Positions 22,781-35,986 of a stretch of 57,334 nt of DNA are shown here, piece after piece; position 1 is the stretch's first letter; each line of letters starts with the position of its first letter. The stretch covers positions 1,295 through 58,628 of the forward strand of contig SZWC01015119.1 of the NCBI GenBank assembly GCA_023375785.1, written 5' to 3'. The notes under the pieces were generated by a model. It saw only the letters and a list, made by a program, of their open reading frames with translations, was not told where the DNA came from and did no database searches. A program made the translations under genes and the position numbers. The stretch comes from Penium margaritaceum (taxonomy: Eukaryota; Streptophyta; Zygnematophyceae; Desmidiales; Peniaceae).

Positions 22781-25700
22781 TCAAGTACAAGGAACATATC
22801 GTTTCCTATGGCCACTCTTCACCAAAAAAGAGGGAAACACCGGATGTTGACCACAATCCAATATGAATAGTGTGAACTTGGTGGAACTCTCTAAAGATTT
22901 GTTCACCGTAAACTCTGCTAGCGCTATAAATTTATTGTTGTCATTCATACCCTGGTCTACGTACATGTTGAGTGTCTATTCAAAAGAATGGTTCATGCAC
23001 TCTGTTTGCCTCTCAGTTTGAGGATACCGTACTGTCCCCTGATTTTGTTCAATATTTTTCAACGAAGTATGTGATATCTTATGTCACCCAAAATGAGGTC
23101 CTTCGTAATTATTGGGTGATTCTCCCAAACCCCCACTCTCTCCACCCTGGCTCCTTAAATTCACCCATACCTCGTTCAAGTCCTTAGACCGTGGACTCAG
23201 AGCGATAAATCACTGCTCGAGAAATCCAAGCTTATAGTTCTTAAAGCTTTGAGAAATCGCATGGAACGTCATTGAGTTTGCACTTAAAGCACACTGGCGT
23301 GTCAGGAAAGAGTGACAACGAAGGCGATCGATGCATTGGAGTGCGCTCGTCATCGCGGGTGCACTCTGACTACTAAGCTACATACAAAATATTCGATACC
23401 GACTCCCGTTCCTATTTTTCACTTATCTTATGTATAGCAAATATCTAGTTTCCAAATTATAGAAGTGATTCCCCCAAACCACCGACAATCATGCTTGTGC
23501 TCATAGGCGAATACAAGATAGTTACTTTGAACGAGATCACTGGACAGTACGGGTATTCAAGCTCGTCTTGTGCAAACGTTCACTTGCTCACTTTCGCATA
23601 TATCTTCTTTTTCTGAATGATCCCGAGGACTCCATGCAAATTTTGTATGAGGTCTTCCATCAATCTTGATAAAACCAGGATATTATTCAGGTAAACCAAA
23701 ACAGATTGACCGAGTTGCTTAGTGAATGTTTGGTTTATTTCTCCTTGGAAGGTTGCATAGGCGTTCATTGCTCCAAGCATAAAACCCTAATCCAATAATG
23801 TCCGACGTGTGTCCAGAACGTGATTTTGGGCACATCACCTTCCAAGATACGGATTTGATGGTGCCCTTGAGAAACATCCAAGGACGAAAAGGACTTTTTC
23901 CCTTGGAATTGGTCAAATAGGTCCTCAATCCATAGTGAGAGAAATCATCACCATCACCTTGTTTAGTGCCCGGTAGTCCATGTACATACACAAAGAAACA
24001 TCCCTTTTATTCACAATAATGATAATTGCACCATACGGTGCGCTACTCAGCCTGATCCAACCTTTCACAAGGTACTCTTATGTCTGACGTCCGGCCTCTT
24101 GCCTTCTTGTCAGACCCTGGCAATGTATGGGTGTGAACGGAGCAGTCACCTCCGATAGTAATGGAATTTTGTTGCCCGTGTATCGTTCAGGTGGAAGCTT
24201 AGCCGATGGGTCTCAGAATACATCTATTGATGCCACGTGTAGCGGTTTGATCTCTTGTGGCATGTCTTCTTTCACGCCACCCTCCATTGTTTGTAGGTGG
24301 GCCTAAAAGTATCGATAACCTTGTTGAGTACATATCTAGAACTACATCGTAGACAAGCAACCATTGACTTCAAGCAAGCTTGGTGATACTTCCATACTCG
24401 TAATCAACATAGTGGAATGATGTTCCTTTCAAGGGATCAGGGACTTTGATTCAAAGCACATGAGATTCTTTTTCTTGTAGAGCCAAGGATCACCTAGCAC
24501 CGGATCAAACAAGTCAAGAAGGTTGAGTAATTCTAATGTGATTCTCTATGTGTACCCTTGAATTAATACTCTTGCTTTCAATATACCGATCATGAGTACC
24601 ATGTGATTGTCATCAATGACAGTTGCGCCATCCGATGGCTCGTACTTCGGGCCCACCTATTGGGTAAAGCCAAGATTGACAAAGGAGTCATCCCGTTTTG
24701 CGTCAACCAGCATGTTTCCGAGCGCACCAACCAAGTGTCATTTGATCTGATCGTAAAGTAGCCTCCACTCTTCCAAGTTAACAAGCTTGACGAAAACAAA
24801 CCACATTTTCCTATGATTCATCTCCTTGGGTTCACGTTTTGTGGCCACATATGGCCTTAGCTAGTACCTTCCAGTTCTTAAATGTAGTTGGGTCAAAATC
24901 ATAGAATACACATAATTTGAACGTGATTTGTCTCACTTCTTTGAGGGTATTTGATTCAGTAATTGTATTTCACAATCACTGCATTGTGGATGTTGTCACT
25001 AAGCATGTTTGATCACGCACCTTGTTTGGCCATGCAAGATCTAGTGGCAATAGGTGGTTAGTAAGCGTAGGATGTGGTTCAACAAGAGGGGAGAAAATAA
25101 AAGAGAAATGTAAAGGTTTCAAAACTAAACATAATTTTATATCACTGCCTTAAAACATGAACACACACCCATGATCCATTTTTACCCCTGAGTGGTCCCG
25201 ACTAACGTCATTCAGGGACGTGAAAAACCCGCAAATTGACCTTGTCCGTTTCCCTAACTGTGCCTATTTTCGTGGCCACCACACTATCCATGGCCCTGTT
25301 TGTGGCTTCCTACCTGTACCATCCCCATGAGGTGATATGGTTGTGGCCAATTCTGTGGCCTCTTTTCCACCACCAGCAGTCCCAGGGTAGTGAGCCCTCA
25401 AGTGGCCATGCTGAATATAATTGTGGCACATTCCATTTTGGAAGGCTGTGTTACTATGCTCACGTACCTCCCACGCTCACTGGGATCTTTGTTTTTGTGA
25501 TCGTAGGCCTTGTGCCTATCTGTATTCTTGTTTGGAAGGTTTTCGTGCTGCTTGTCCTTAATCCCGCCCCACTGTTTGACTGATGCTCTAGCCCCTTCAA
25601 CATTCATGTACATGTTGTGGCCTTGTTATGCACGTGCATTCTTCAGTACATTCTATAAGTACTTTGGGGTTTCCAAATAAATTCCACTCATGTAGTCACG

Positions 25701-26150
25701 TAACACCCTTCAAATTGTCCAAACCAGGCTTGTTACCATCGTGGTGGTCTTGTCCTTCAGCTTCTTACTGGCAAGATCATCACACAGGTACTCTTCCAGC
25801 AATTAACATGGGTAGTTGATGGTCTGGATCCCATGGTCCTTGTTGAAATTTCAACTTCCACCTCAAGTGTGGTGAAATCACTCACGTAGGCCTTGAGTGA
25901 GGTACCCAACTACTTAAAGCCCTTGACCTGATGGAAGGTGCATTGCGTCTTCTCGCGCTAGATGCACTTCTTATGCGTGATAGAAAAAAAGCATCCTATT
26001 AAAAGGGTTGCTACTCAAGGTGTGACTACTCACGTTATACTCATTGACCACATACTTGAAGAGCTTGTCCTCAAGTTACATCATGGCAAGGTCACCCCAC
26101 TCACGGACTGGAGCCTTGTGAACATGAAAAATATGCTCCATGTGATCTAG
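22781..26150 (-). pseudogene. Ty3/gypsy gag-pol remnant with internal deletion
   Basis: Minus-strand order is canonical for gypsy. Gag segment GTSLKAYVSDFTTLEVEV (about 25830-25900). Zinc knuckle CHNYIQHGHLRAHY (about 25390-25440), where two Cys positions hold Tyr. Protease motif MLVDAKRDDSFVNLGF (24661-24719). RT with WIRLSSAPYGA and MYMDYRALNKV (about 23950-24080), then NAYATFQ and YLNN in place of YLDD (about 23650-23770). Integrase tail YPQTERQTECMNHSFE and AEFTVNKSLESSTKFT (about 22840-23030). Only about 500 bp separate the RT end from the integrase tail, so RNase H and most of integrase are deleted. Many stops and frameshifts. No LTR pair was assigned. Confidence 0.75.
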
Positions 26151-26499
26151 CTAGTAGGTCACCTTCACACACTTCCGGGAGATCTATAAACCATGGAGGA
26201 ATGACGTGTCCATGATTGGCCTCAACATTGTTGAGGTAGGTAAGTCCTCGCTGCCACTAGCGGTGGCATCAACACCTGTGACACGTTATGACCGTTGTTC
26301 CATCTGCACCTGGGTCATGCTCTACAAGGACTTGCCAAGGTCATCACATCAGTGTGTTACCTCAGGAGCAGCCAGATGCCGTAGTTGACGATCACAATCT
26401 GTGATGCTTTACCCCAAAAACGCAAACCTTAACTCCGATGTTGTCTGAGAGTCCGGGATAAGCCTTGAGGGGATCACGTTCATCACGCATATTTATACA

Positions 26500-27190
26500 T
26501 TGAAGGAGGACACGATTTATGTACACGTCTCCAAGGAGTCATTAATTTTGGGAGAACATGCCATTTGTGACGATGCTCGAGTGGTCGTGGGTCTTTCCCA
26601 TTGCAGCCACATGGTAGGAAGAGAGATCTTTCCCCACTCCTCTGGGTGGTCGCACCTCCATCGTTGGTGTTGATCTCGAGTCACTATGCCGCCTCCTTAG
26701 CAAATTCAACAAGCTTCCAATGACCGGCACAAAATTCCTTCATTGCGACATTGTTTGGCTCATGCTTGTGAGGATCTCATATATGACTACCTTTGACGCC
26801 TTTGTTGTTGTAGGTAGCATTGTTGTTGCGGGTAGCTTTGTGCAATCTTGGAGACGTCTTGCTCCTCCCGAGCGATTGGCTCGTGTTGGTCTCATGTCAA
26901 TGGCGACTATTGAGATCCTCATCGACTTTGTTGTTGTTGACATTGTGCTTCGTCGAGGTCCATGTTTGGGTGGTTCTCCTCGAGCGCATCCTCCGTTCCG
27001 TGGGATTTTTCCACGTCTACGTCAACATGCTCATGAAGATATTTCTTAGCTTCCTCATAATTCTTGGTGTCTCTGAGTTTAGTGCATGTTGCTTTCGACA
27101 ATACTATTGCCATTGCTTTGGCAATAGTGCTTGCGGCAACAGCTCCCAAGAGTCTGGCGAAGATGTGTGGTGAGGGCGTCACCACCTTGC
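26500..27190 (-). other. Possible gag N-terminal remnant, unclear
   Basis: The minus strand contains Glu/Lys/His-rich open stretches, such as an 88-codon frame from 27185 with YEEAKKYLHEHVDVDVEK. They lie just upstream of the gypsy Gag remnant and could be its decayed N-terminus. I recognise no domain. Confidence 0.25.
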
Positions 27191-28628
27191 CCTTGTTGGC
27201 CTTGGATGGTCTAGCAGTTGCTATTTTGTCATATGTGTAACTATCACGTGAAGAACTTCGTGGGGGTCACCCCATAACCTTGTAGAGGTATCGCCTCTCC
27301 TGGTGTCCTTGCTCTCACAATCGATGATGCAACCATAGAATTGTCCTCTTTTTCACCACACCACTACGGATGCCACAACCTCATGGTAAAATGCCTAGTC
27401 TTCTAGGCTGCCACGGTCGGCGTGTGGTAAAAATTAACCCATTCTTTACACTATCATGGCCAGCACCATCACGTGGATTCAAGCGAATATCATAATATGT
27501 GACTCACATTACCAAGCAAGCTATGAAACGTAACATACGAAATCAAACTAAGAAAGCAAATGGATTAAAAGAAGTTGAGAACCGCTTGAAAGGTGAGGAG
27601 GAGAGGAGGAAGGGTAACTTTACTATAGAGTGTTCACCCTCATACACCCCCCCTCATTCATCTTGTTCTATCCTCTCTATTTTGGTCTTTTCTCACCTCC
27701 TCTTTAATCCTCATGGCGTGTCTTGCAACTCCTTGGAGGCATCTCCCTTGTGCCCACGACATTGAGGAGGCCTCTCAAAATTTCCAAGATGTTGAAATCC
27801 TTGTCTGTACTCTCTTCTCAGGGCGTGAGAGTCCCCAATCTTCGGGGGGAGCACTGTTCCACTTTTTAGTTGAAATATAGAAGAGAAAACATGAAAAATA
27901 GAGGAAAATTGGTGGTTTAGGGGACGGGCACTCCCCACCCTTTCCAATAAAAATTCACCTGGCTCCCTTAGGGAGGAGGAGAATCCTAGAGGAGTTGGAA
28001 AAACAAAATAGAGGTTCTCAATAAATTTCCAACGCACTTTATGGCTCTTAACCGACCACTTGTAATGTTGTACCACTCTATTATGTAGCTGTCGCCATTG
28101 TTTCGTCTCTATTATAGTCATCGAAACCATCACGGCATTGGTCAAGAGGGCAATATGGAGCTCTAAACCACTATAATAAGTATAGTCTCAAGCTCCTACG
28201 CGGAGGCCGTCTTCGGAGTTCACATAATGATGTCCAGGGATCATTGGAGGATCACTCTCTGGGGGAATCGTCATCAACGACCCGTGGAGGGGGTCCCGAT
28301 TTGTTTGTTTTTGTTTTTGCATGCTTGGTTCTTTTTTTACCTCGCCCCCTTGTCATGAGTTCGGCCGAGGATGGGCTACAACCACAAACTCGTGATTCTG
28401 CATGGGTTTTCCAGTTTAGAAACTAGGAGTTCGTCCTAAATTAACACGATTTTTGTCTTTGACATGTTGGCGTGAGAATTCCGCGTACAAGGCGTGATTG
28501 GCAATTTGCACGGACTCTTCTTGTAATACTTGCTATCGGTTTTGCTCTCTCCCCCGTCCTCGCTTGCTCTTGCTAGCAAGGAGGACGAGCGAGGGTGAGG
28601 GCATGAGGCCACGAGCCTCGTCCTCCTG
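27191..28628. other. Spacer, no gene recognised
   Basis: No family resemblance in any frame. It might contain an LTR of the neighbouring gypsy remnant, but no second copy or PBS was found. The last five bases before the copia element (GCCCT, 28629-28633) are its target duplication. Confidence 0.45.
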
Positions 28629-28633
28629 GCCCT

Positions 28634-29265
28634 TGTTCATCCATGTCCTCTACTTTTCTCACACATGTTTCCTCAGGTGCGCAGGGCATGGTGAATCCAA
28701 AACCAGTGGAGATTCACGCTGAGGCAAAACACTCTTGAGGGACTGTGCAATGGGACCACCCTCAGGCTACGTGATTTCCATCGGCATGGTCCCATGCCCT
28801 CCACCCTCATCGCCCGCCCCAACCTTCTCACATCCGCATCGAAGAATCAAGATTTATTCCATCCTTGATTGATCTGGTTTTGTTAGAATCTATCTACTGT
28901 GCTTGTGCATTTTGTTACTCACCTCAGGACCCAGGTTTGCTTGTGAGTGTATTTCATTAGGTACCTAGAGTAAATAGGGCATATAGGAAATAGGGGGGGG
29001 GGGGGGGAGAATGACCTCAAGGGCGAGTTCGCCCTCCGCCGAGGCAGCAAGCAAGCGAGCAAGGCAGGCCTCGCTCGCTCGCTTGCCAGCACTCTGGCTA
29101 CACGAGGCTTGAAAGTCGAGCCTCGCTTCACCTCCCTCTTACTCGCTTCCCCTAGACACTTGGTCTTTTTCTGAAACTGACGCCATGGAATTTTAGGGCT
29201 AGCTCACTCATACAAATTTCTTTTGAAGTAATTCCAGTTGCATTTGAAAGGTAGTGAGTTCCACA
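28634..29265 (+). repeat. 5' LTR of copia element
   Basis: A 632-bp LTR starting TGTTCATCC and ending TTCCACA. It includes a run of 15 G (28993-29007) that is shorter and interrupted in the 3' LTR. A palindrome-rich GCGAGC/GCTCGC block follows, near 29035-29085. Confidence 0.9.
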
Positions 29266-29277
29266 TGGTATCAGAGC
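29266..29277 (+). promoter_or_regulatory. Primer-binding site, tRNA-iMet
   Basis: Exact TGGTATCAGAGC immediately after the 5' LTR end CACA. Confidence 0.95.
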
Positions 29278-29719
29278 TCGGTTGACAGCCAGAAGTTCCA
29301 AAAGCCGACGGACCCAGGCCTGCAAAGTTGGCTGCTGCGAGGACGTGAGGGAAAAATGTCAATTCCTTCAGGGCTGACACAGCATGGAGCGCTGAAGGAG
29401 AGTCTGCGCTCCACCAGTGCATAGTTATTGAGGTCACCCAGAGCTGTGGATGATATTGGAGCAATGTTAGAGAGATAGGACTGAAGAATTGAAGAGAGGG
29501 AAAAGGGGCACGTCTCAAAGGAAGCCGCCAGCCCCCTCGAAGAACGGTCTTGGGACAAGAGAGCCAACCGAGGCGAGTCTAGGAGCCAGTGAGGAGGAGT
29601 TGTGTGACATTTAATACATGCACCATGTCGGAGTTGCAAGGAAGCAACGAGAACCGTGCCGAAGGCGACGGTCGTCCCAGTGCCAACGAGGATTGTTCCG
29701 TAGGTAGGCTGGGAACCAC

Positions 29720-30950
29720 GTGAGTAGTAGTGACGTATCAGGACATAGACTGACTCGGTTTTCACTGTACCTAACACCGTTCGCTATTGGAACCCGTGAC
29801 TTTTGCATGTGGAAGGAGTCGTTTCTTTCAAATACTAAGGAGCACAGATTCAAGGATTGCTTCATCGAGCTCCCTATACAAAAAACTAGTGACAGGACAC
29901 TGTTAATAGCCTACAAAAACCTACTGTGGGCTCTCTCAGACCCGCAAGGATACTCTCTTCGACAGTTTCGTCAAGGGGCCCGGGGAGAGGATCCATCCAA
30001 CCCCCGGACTGGCGCTGTATGACCGTATGAAGCCTGGCAGCACCTACTGAAGAGCAAGGGATGGTGCTTCTAGTGACCCTCCTAGACAACTTGCATACAC
30101 TCTACCCCAAACCGGGCGCACCGGTGTCGGACTACTGGGACGAAGCAATGGACCTGCACCGCCGCATTGTGGGACTGGGGGCCTCTTGCTCGGTTTTTTA
30201 GTAGCTCGACACAGTGCTCCTCCATCTTGGAGAAGCCTATAAGGAATTTCACCGAGACTTATTTTGGCGTATTCCAGTCTCAGAGATTGAAAACATCGAC
30301 CTTGAAGTTGTCTACAGACAGCTTTGGAATTATGAGGACATCCTCAAGGGAGAGCAACATGAATCCAGCACAACTACCCCCGCTACATTCACCCACTAGT
30401 CTGTAGTGGCGGCGGTCACGCAGGTGGAAGCCACCACTGCACAGAGGTGGGGCACAGATGGCCGTCAATCTCACGGGGGCAGAGGACAAGGACGTAGTTG
30501 CGGACGCAACTATGGTGGCTGTACCTATAATTATTTTGGTCAGGCGGACCACTTATGGCGCTCTTGCCCTACTCTCTAGCATTGGATGTTGGAGCAGCAG
30601 CAACGACAGCAACAACCCTAGTACACATAGCAGCAACAGGGGTGGCTACACCCTCGAGTGTAGTTGTACCTGCAGGGCGGATATGGAGCACCGCCCCACA
30701 TGCATCCACCAGTTACACCAGTGACCTATGGTGCACCACAACAGCCGCCGATCTCTCAGACATTTCCTCTAGGGCTACAGTCGTTTCCACCATCATCGTT
30801 CCCAAGGATGTACGCAACCCCTTGCCATGCTCGCAGAGACGAAACCATCTCTAGCATGAGAAGTTCGAGCATGGGAGCAGATAGGGGCAGCCACAGTCAG
30901 GGGGGCCGCTCCAGATCCAGTGTGGCCACCATCTGACAAGCTGATGCCGA
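29720..30950 (+). pseudogene. Copia Gag remnant
   Basis: The Gag starts with a segment containing MWKESFLSNTKEHRFKDCF (about 29810-29865), the aromatic-W signature seen in copia Gag. Helical segments follow (LHLGEAYKEFHRDLFWRIP near 30220-30275, VVYRQLWNYEDILKG near 30306-30350). A CCHC-like knuckle lies at 30526-30567, where the first two Cys positions hold Tyr and Phe while the His and last Cys remain. A Pro/Gln/Tyr-rich tail follows. At least two frameshifts and several stops occur, so no functional Gag is possible. Confidence 0.75.
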
Positions 30951-31199
30951 TCGTATCCCCGGCAGCACCACCAGTAGCAGGTTAGAAGTTAGGTTACACA
31001 CATGACACCACCTCACATGTCCTACCCATGCATGAGTGGTTGTATGACACTATAGAATCATAGTAATGTCCCCGCATTTTTGGTTGTTTGTGTCATTGTA
31101 TGCTATGCATGATACAAATGGTGTGATACAGAATCTAGGGAAGTGCTGGGGGTGGAAGGCATGGACACGATTGCACTGCAAGTGCCAGGAGGGGCAATA

Positions 31200-32420
31200 T
31201 GGCTGACTTGACTGTTCTATGTACCCCGACTGAAGGTGAACTTGTTGTCTGTAGGTCAACTTGATCGTCAAGCTGGCATGTCTACACTAACACAGAATCA
31301 GCGATGCTCGCTCGTTAATGGTAGTGAGTCGTTGCTGGTAGACGGGCCACTGCATGCTAACATGCTCTATAGGCTAACATTGTTCCCATGCATCGGGTCT
31401 TCACGCCCACAACTGTACATCATGGCAGCACGGATTCACATCACAACGACCTGCTACACACGCGTCTTGTGCACATCAACAAGGAACTGGTGAAAGAGCT
31501 ACTCAAACACACACTGGTGCACAGACTGATCCCTATAAACCGCCCACATGGAGTGAAGACGGGTACTTGTCTTGAATTTCATGAAGGGAAATCACACAGA
31601 AAAACATTTTCCAAGTCTGAACATGACATCATCTCTCTATTGGAATTGGTACATACAGGCCTAACTGGACCCATGCCTGTCCCCTCCCTCCAGTATGGAG
31701 CACGGTACATGCTAACCCTGACCGACGATTACAGCCACTTTTGTTGGGCATTTTTGCTTCGCACAAAGGCTGATGCTCAGTGTGCCATCGCTGAATGGAT
31801 ATCCTATGCTGAACGTCAACCTGGTTGCAGCCTCAAGGTCCTTTGTACAGACAGGGAGGATGAATTCCTGGACACACTGACCGTAGAACTGAAAGGATGA
31901 GGTGTTGTACACCAAACCACTGTCCCTTGTACCCCTCAACAGAAGGGTGTTGCTGATCGGTGGCACCGTACGCTGGGAGATGCACTGCATACGCTTCTGA
32001 ATGAACCTGGCCTCACCTTTGGATTTTGGGAAGAGGCAGTGAAGTACATTACTTGGGTATGAAACAGGATACCACAAGGTCCACTGTCCAAATCAGTCAC
32101 ACCATGGGAACAATAGTTAAAAGAATGGGCAGACTTGCGACCAGCCAGAGTATGGAGAACCATGGCTTGTGTGTAGCTTCCATAACAACAGTGACCACAC
32201 AAGTTAAGCTCTAGAGGTAAGTGGTGCGCATTTGTTGGAGTGTCCCATGCCTCGAAGGCATGGAGATTCTGGGACCCGGTCAGTCATAGTTTTTTTGGAA
32301 ATCCGGGACACATCCTTCCTAGAACACATGCTATACAAGGCGTTCCCGACCCTTCTTTGTTCCCCAACAATACCCTGATTACGGAAGTGTATTTGTCTTC
32401 ACTCCTTAAAGAACAGCACC
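31200..32420 (+). pseudogene. Copia protease tail, pre-integrase and integrase remnant
   Basis: Begins with the protease/pre-integrase junction motif VNLLSVGQLDRQ-like (31236 on). It continues with a pre-integrase LLHTRLVHINKELVKELLK segment (31450-31510), then the integrase core (31650-31980). The first catalytic Asp position appears as Gly (VHTGLTGPM), the second is kept in LTLTDDYSHFCW (about 31720-31755), and the Glu is kept in TDREDEF. C-terminal features HASKAWRFWDPV follow near 32245-32280. Stops at 31898 and several positions after 32050 (TGA or TAG at Trp-like sites) break the frame. Confidence 0.85.
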
Positions 32421-32421
32421 C

Positions 32422-34255
32422 ATGAAAAAGTCTCCTGCACATACTCCTGCACCACAGACAGGTTCCCCTATTCCCACAGACTTACTGAATCCTACAGATC
32501 TCGAGAATACAAGCTCAGAAGGCTCCCAAAGCCAGAGCACTCTCTCACCTCCTGGTCTGCAACCTTTGAGCTGTGATCAACCGGCAAGTCAGATCAAGGA
32601 ACCTGAACCGGTGGTGTTGCAAAGGTCCTCTAGAAACCTACCTCGGGTGAACTACAAACAGTTTAACAATGTGGTCAGTTCACATTCTTCTCAAGTGAAG
32701 CAACCTGAACCGACCACCCTTGCTGAATCAAGGCAGCTTCCTAATGCAAAGGACTGGAAACAAGCCATGGCTAATAAAATTAACGCTCTGCTGGAGCACA
32801 AGGTATTTGAGCTTGTCCCGCTCCCACCAGGTCGCAAGGCCATCGATGTGAAATGGATCTTCAAGCTCAAAAGGAACCTGGCAGGCATGATAGACAAATA
32901 CAAAGTCAGGCTGGTAGCCGAGGGAAATCACCAAATCTCTCGCTGGGAATTTACTGACACCTATGCACCAGTTGGGAAATACATAACCAGTCGCATCTTC
33001 CTGGGGATTGCAGCTCTTGAGGATTGGGAAGTGCATCAAATGGATGTGAAAAATGTGTTTCTCAATGGACCAAGGGAAGAATAACTGTGTGTACGGCAAC
33101 AAAAAGGGTTTGAGGATGGGACTGACAGAGTGTGGCTGCTCCTTATAGCTCTCTAAGGACTGGAGCAGGCACCAAGGTGTTGGAACAAAGAAATCAAATA
33201 TACATTGGAAAAGGCTGGGTTCATCCAAACCATGTCCGATCCCACTCTCTTCCTTTGCTGGACAGAAAATGGACTGGTAGCCCTCATTGTCTATGTAGAT
33301 GACCTTCTCATTATTTCCCCTTCTCTCACCCTTGTGTCCAACACTAAAGCGCTGCTCACTGCACACTACCGCATGACGGACCTTGGAGAGGCACAAGACT
33401 TCTTGGTCATGACCATAACACGGGGCTGTTAAGCATGCATTCCCATCCTACATCAAGGAAGGTTCATCGCTCATCTCATTGCATGCTTTGCACAACTTGT
33501 ACATCACCTTCTTCGGTAGTGCACACCCATGAGTCCAGATGTCTATGCACACCTACTGGATGCAAACACATCTGGCTATGGACCAGACATATACCCCACA
33601 CTATTCAGACAGATACTTGGCAGCCTGAGCTATCTAGCCACCACCACACAATTGGACATGGCATACGCAGTCAGCCAGTGAACAGTTCAACCAGCAACAC
33701 TGCACTTCTCATCACAAGGCACTCCTGAGACTATTACAATTTGTACTGGACACCTCCACTGTCGTTCTTGTTTTCTCTCCATCACAAGCCCCCTGTTTGA
33801 TGGTTTTACGATAGTAGCACACAGTTTCTCCATGGGTTTTTTTTTCTTGTGGGCACATTAGTTTCTTGGCGCAGTGTAATGCAGTCTTGTGTGGCAAAGA
33901 CTGTGGCTGAGACTGAGTATATGGTGCTTGGGGAAGCCTCATGCAAAGCCATGTGGTTGCGTCGGCTGCTGGATGAGATGGATTTTTCTGTGGGTGCAGT
34001 CTCAATGAATAGCGACAGCTCAGCCGCTCGCAGAATTACTGCAAATGATGGACTGTTGCATCCACGCACGAAGCACATAAGCATAGAGCATCACTTTGTG
34101 TACGAAGCAGTCAAAGCGGGTCCAGTCAACGTGTGCGACATCAGTGGTGCTGAGCAACTAGCAGATTTCATCACAAAGGTTGTCTCATCGTCATCACTAA
34201 CTGTCCAATTCCATCAACTTGGGTGTATGCCTCTTGCACCCTTGGCAAGGGGGCG
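32422..34255 (+). pseudogene. Copia reverse transcriptase and RNase H remnant
   Basis: A 220-codon frame (32422-33084) holds the RT start: AIDVKWIFKLKRN, LVAEGNHQ and EVHQMDVKNVFLNG. After TAA at 33082 and a further stop, the palm follows at 33205-33432 with an intact IVYVDDLLI. The connection (LFRQILGSLSYLATTTQLD, about 33600-33660) leads into RNase H at 33849-34250 (AETEYMVLGEASCKAMWL, HPRTKHISIEHHF, EQLADFITK). The RT catalytic YVDD is kept, but the reading frame is broken at least four times. The PPT AAGGGGGCG ends this segment. Confidence 0.88.
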
Positions 34256-34894
34256 TTTCAATCCATGTCTATCTTTCTCACACATGTGTCCTCGGGTGTG
34301 CAGAGCATGGTGATTCCAAGACCAGTGGAGACTCACATTGAGGCCAAACACTCTTGAGGGATTGCACAATGAGTTCGCCCTCAGGCTACATGACTCCCCT
34401 CGGCATGGTCCCATGTCCTCCACCCTTGTCGGCCGCTCCAACCTTCTCTCGTCGGCATCAAAGAATCAAGATTTATTCCATACTTGATTGATCTTGCTTT
34501 GCTATAATTTATCTGTTGTGCTTGTGCATTTTGTTACTCACCTCAGGACCCAGGTTTGCTTGTGAGTGTATTTAACCAGGTACAAAGAGAAAACAGGACA
34601 TACAGAAAAATTAGGAGGGGGGGAGGAGAATGACCTCAAGGACGAGTTCGCCCTCGGCCGAGGTAGCGAGCAAGCGAGCCAGGTATGCCTCGATCGCTCG
34701 CTCGCGCCGACACACTAGCGACACGAGGCTCGAAAGTCGAGTTTCGCTTCATCCACCTCTTACTTGCTACCCCTAGACACGTACATTTCTTTTTCTTTTT
34801 TTTCTTTTCGTAAACTGACACCATGGATTTTTAGGGCTAGCGCAATCGTACGACCATATTTCGAAGCAATTTTAGTTGCATTTGAAAGGTCACA
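34256..34894 (+). repeat. 3' LTR of copia element
   Basis: A 639-bp match to 28634-29265, preceded by a polypurine tract and followed by GCCCT (34895-34899). Its last bases are GGTCACA, a short deletion relative to the 5' LTR end. Confidence 0.88.
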
Positions 34895-34899
34895 GCCCT

Positions 34900-35204
34900 T
34901 GTCGTTTCTTAGTCACTAATTGAGCCACCAGCCTGATCGGCGGTTTGTGGCTCGCCGACAGGTGGCCGGCCGGTCATCTGAGTGGCCGCCGGCCACCTAA
35001 CCAGCCGGCGGCTTTCTCGTGGCTGGTCACCAGCGGGCCCGTGCAATAGCAAGGGGTGGTTGCAAATCACCCCCTCGCCATTCCGTTGTGTGATGGCTGA
35101 ACCGGCCCTCTTGCTACATACTGATGCCATCAGTTGTTGCGATCATTTGTAGGCGCTGATTGTGGAAGCTGAATTTTGTGATTTTCATGGAATATCACAT
35201 TCGA
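34900..35204. other. Spacer between two LTR elements
   Basis: About 305 bp, GC-rich, with GGCCGGC-type inverted motifs near 34965-35010. No gene. Ends with TTCGA (35200-35204), the candidate target duplication of the next element. Confidence 0.5.
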
Positions 35205-35971
35205 GGTTGTTTTTGCTTTGTCCACACACTGCCTCACTGACTCGTACTGTGACATATCGGCTGGTGTACATGCTTGTGCAGACGACTACCTGGATGGACG
35301 CTCATGCCAATGGGACGGTCTTTGGTGGAGTGGACGTGTCGCCATGAAGCCGAGCGCATAGTTCTCCTCTTCACACTTTTGACACAACACCCTCACACGA
35401 CCAGCTCCATCGGCACCAACCCTCGGCTGTCACGTCATCAGTAGTCATAGATAGCCCTCAGGAGCAGTGCAGCTGGCGCCCGGGTTCGGGCAGCCGTAAC
35501 TCCACATATCTGTTTTCCTGGTTGATTTTTGTTGCACGAATGTGTTTGTAGTATGGTTATTTTTGTATGGTCTAGTTTTCAGGCAAAACGGACAACGTCC
35601 GGGTTTTGGGCCATCGGGTGTCTGGCAGGGCTCACCTAGGAAATTATGCTAGACATGATAACCCTAGGATTTTCCTGGTTGGCTGTTTTTCTAAGTAGCA
35701 AGCCTCACACAACTGAGGTGAGGGATCTCAGTTAGTTGGTCATTCTTCATTCCTAATCAGTCATTGCTTCTTTCAGCTGCAGTTCTGGCGCTGGTCCGTG
35801 CACTTCCGGGTAACAAACTAGAGCTCTCAAACTTAGACTAGTGCAGAAGACTAAGGGGGCAGCAGAACCGCTGTCGCTCAACTTTAGCGACAGCGGCTGG
35901 CAACGAGCGTGGGTTCCTGCACGCTGCATCAAGAATGCTATTACCTCGACGTGCAGACTACATAGCATCCA
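35205..35971 (+). repeat. 5' LTR
   Basis: A 767-bp repeat matching 43586-44374, including shared blocks such as GGCACCAACCCT and GCCATCGGGTGTCT. It ends in CA, two bases before the PBS. Confidence 0.88.
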
Positions 35972-35975
35972 TTTC

Positions 35976-35986
35976 GGTATCAGAGC
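35976..35986 (+). promoter_or_regulatory. Primer-binding site, tRNA-iMet type
   Basis: GGTATCAGAGC just after the LTR end; the preceding base is C instead of T in TGGTATCAGAGC. Confidence 0.85.

Larger units (their letters stand above)
28634..34894 (+). mobile_element. Complete but decayed Ty1/copia retrotransposon
   Basis: A 6261-bp element with 5' LTR 28634-29265, PBS 29266-29277, a decayed gag-pol, a PPT (34247-34255) and 3' LTR 34256-34894. It is flanked by an exact 5-bp target duplication GCCCT (28629-28633 and 34895-34899). Domain order is gag, protease/pre-integrase, integrase, RT, RNase H, which is the copia order. Coding capacity is destroyed by stops and frameshifts in every domain. 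The LTRs are similar but show many differences, so the insertion is old. Confidence 0.92.
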
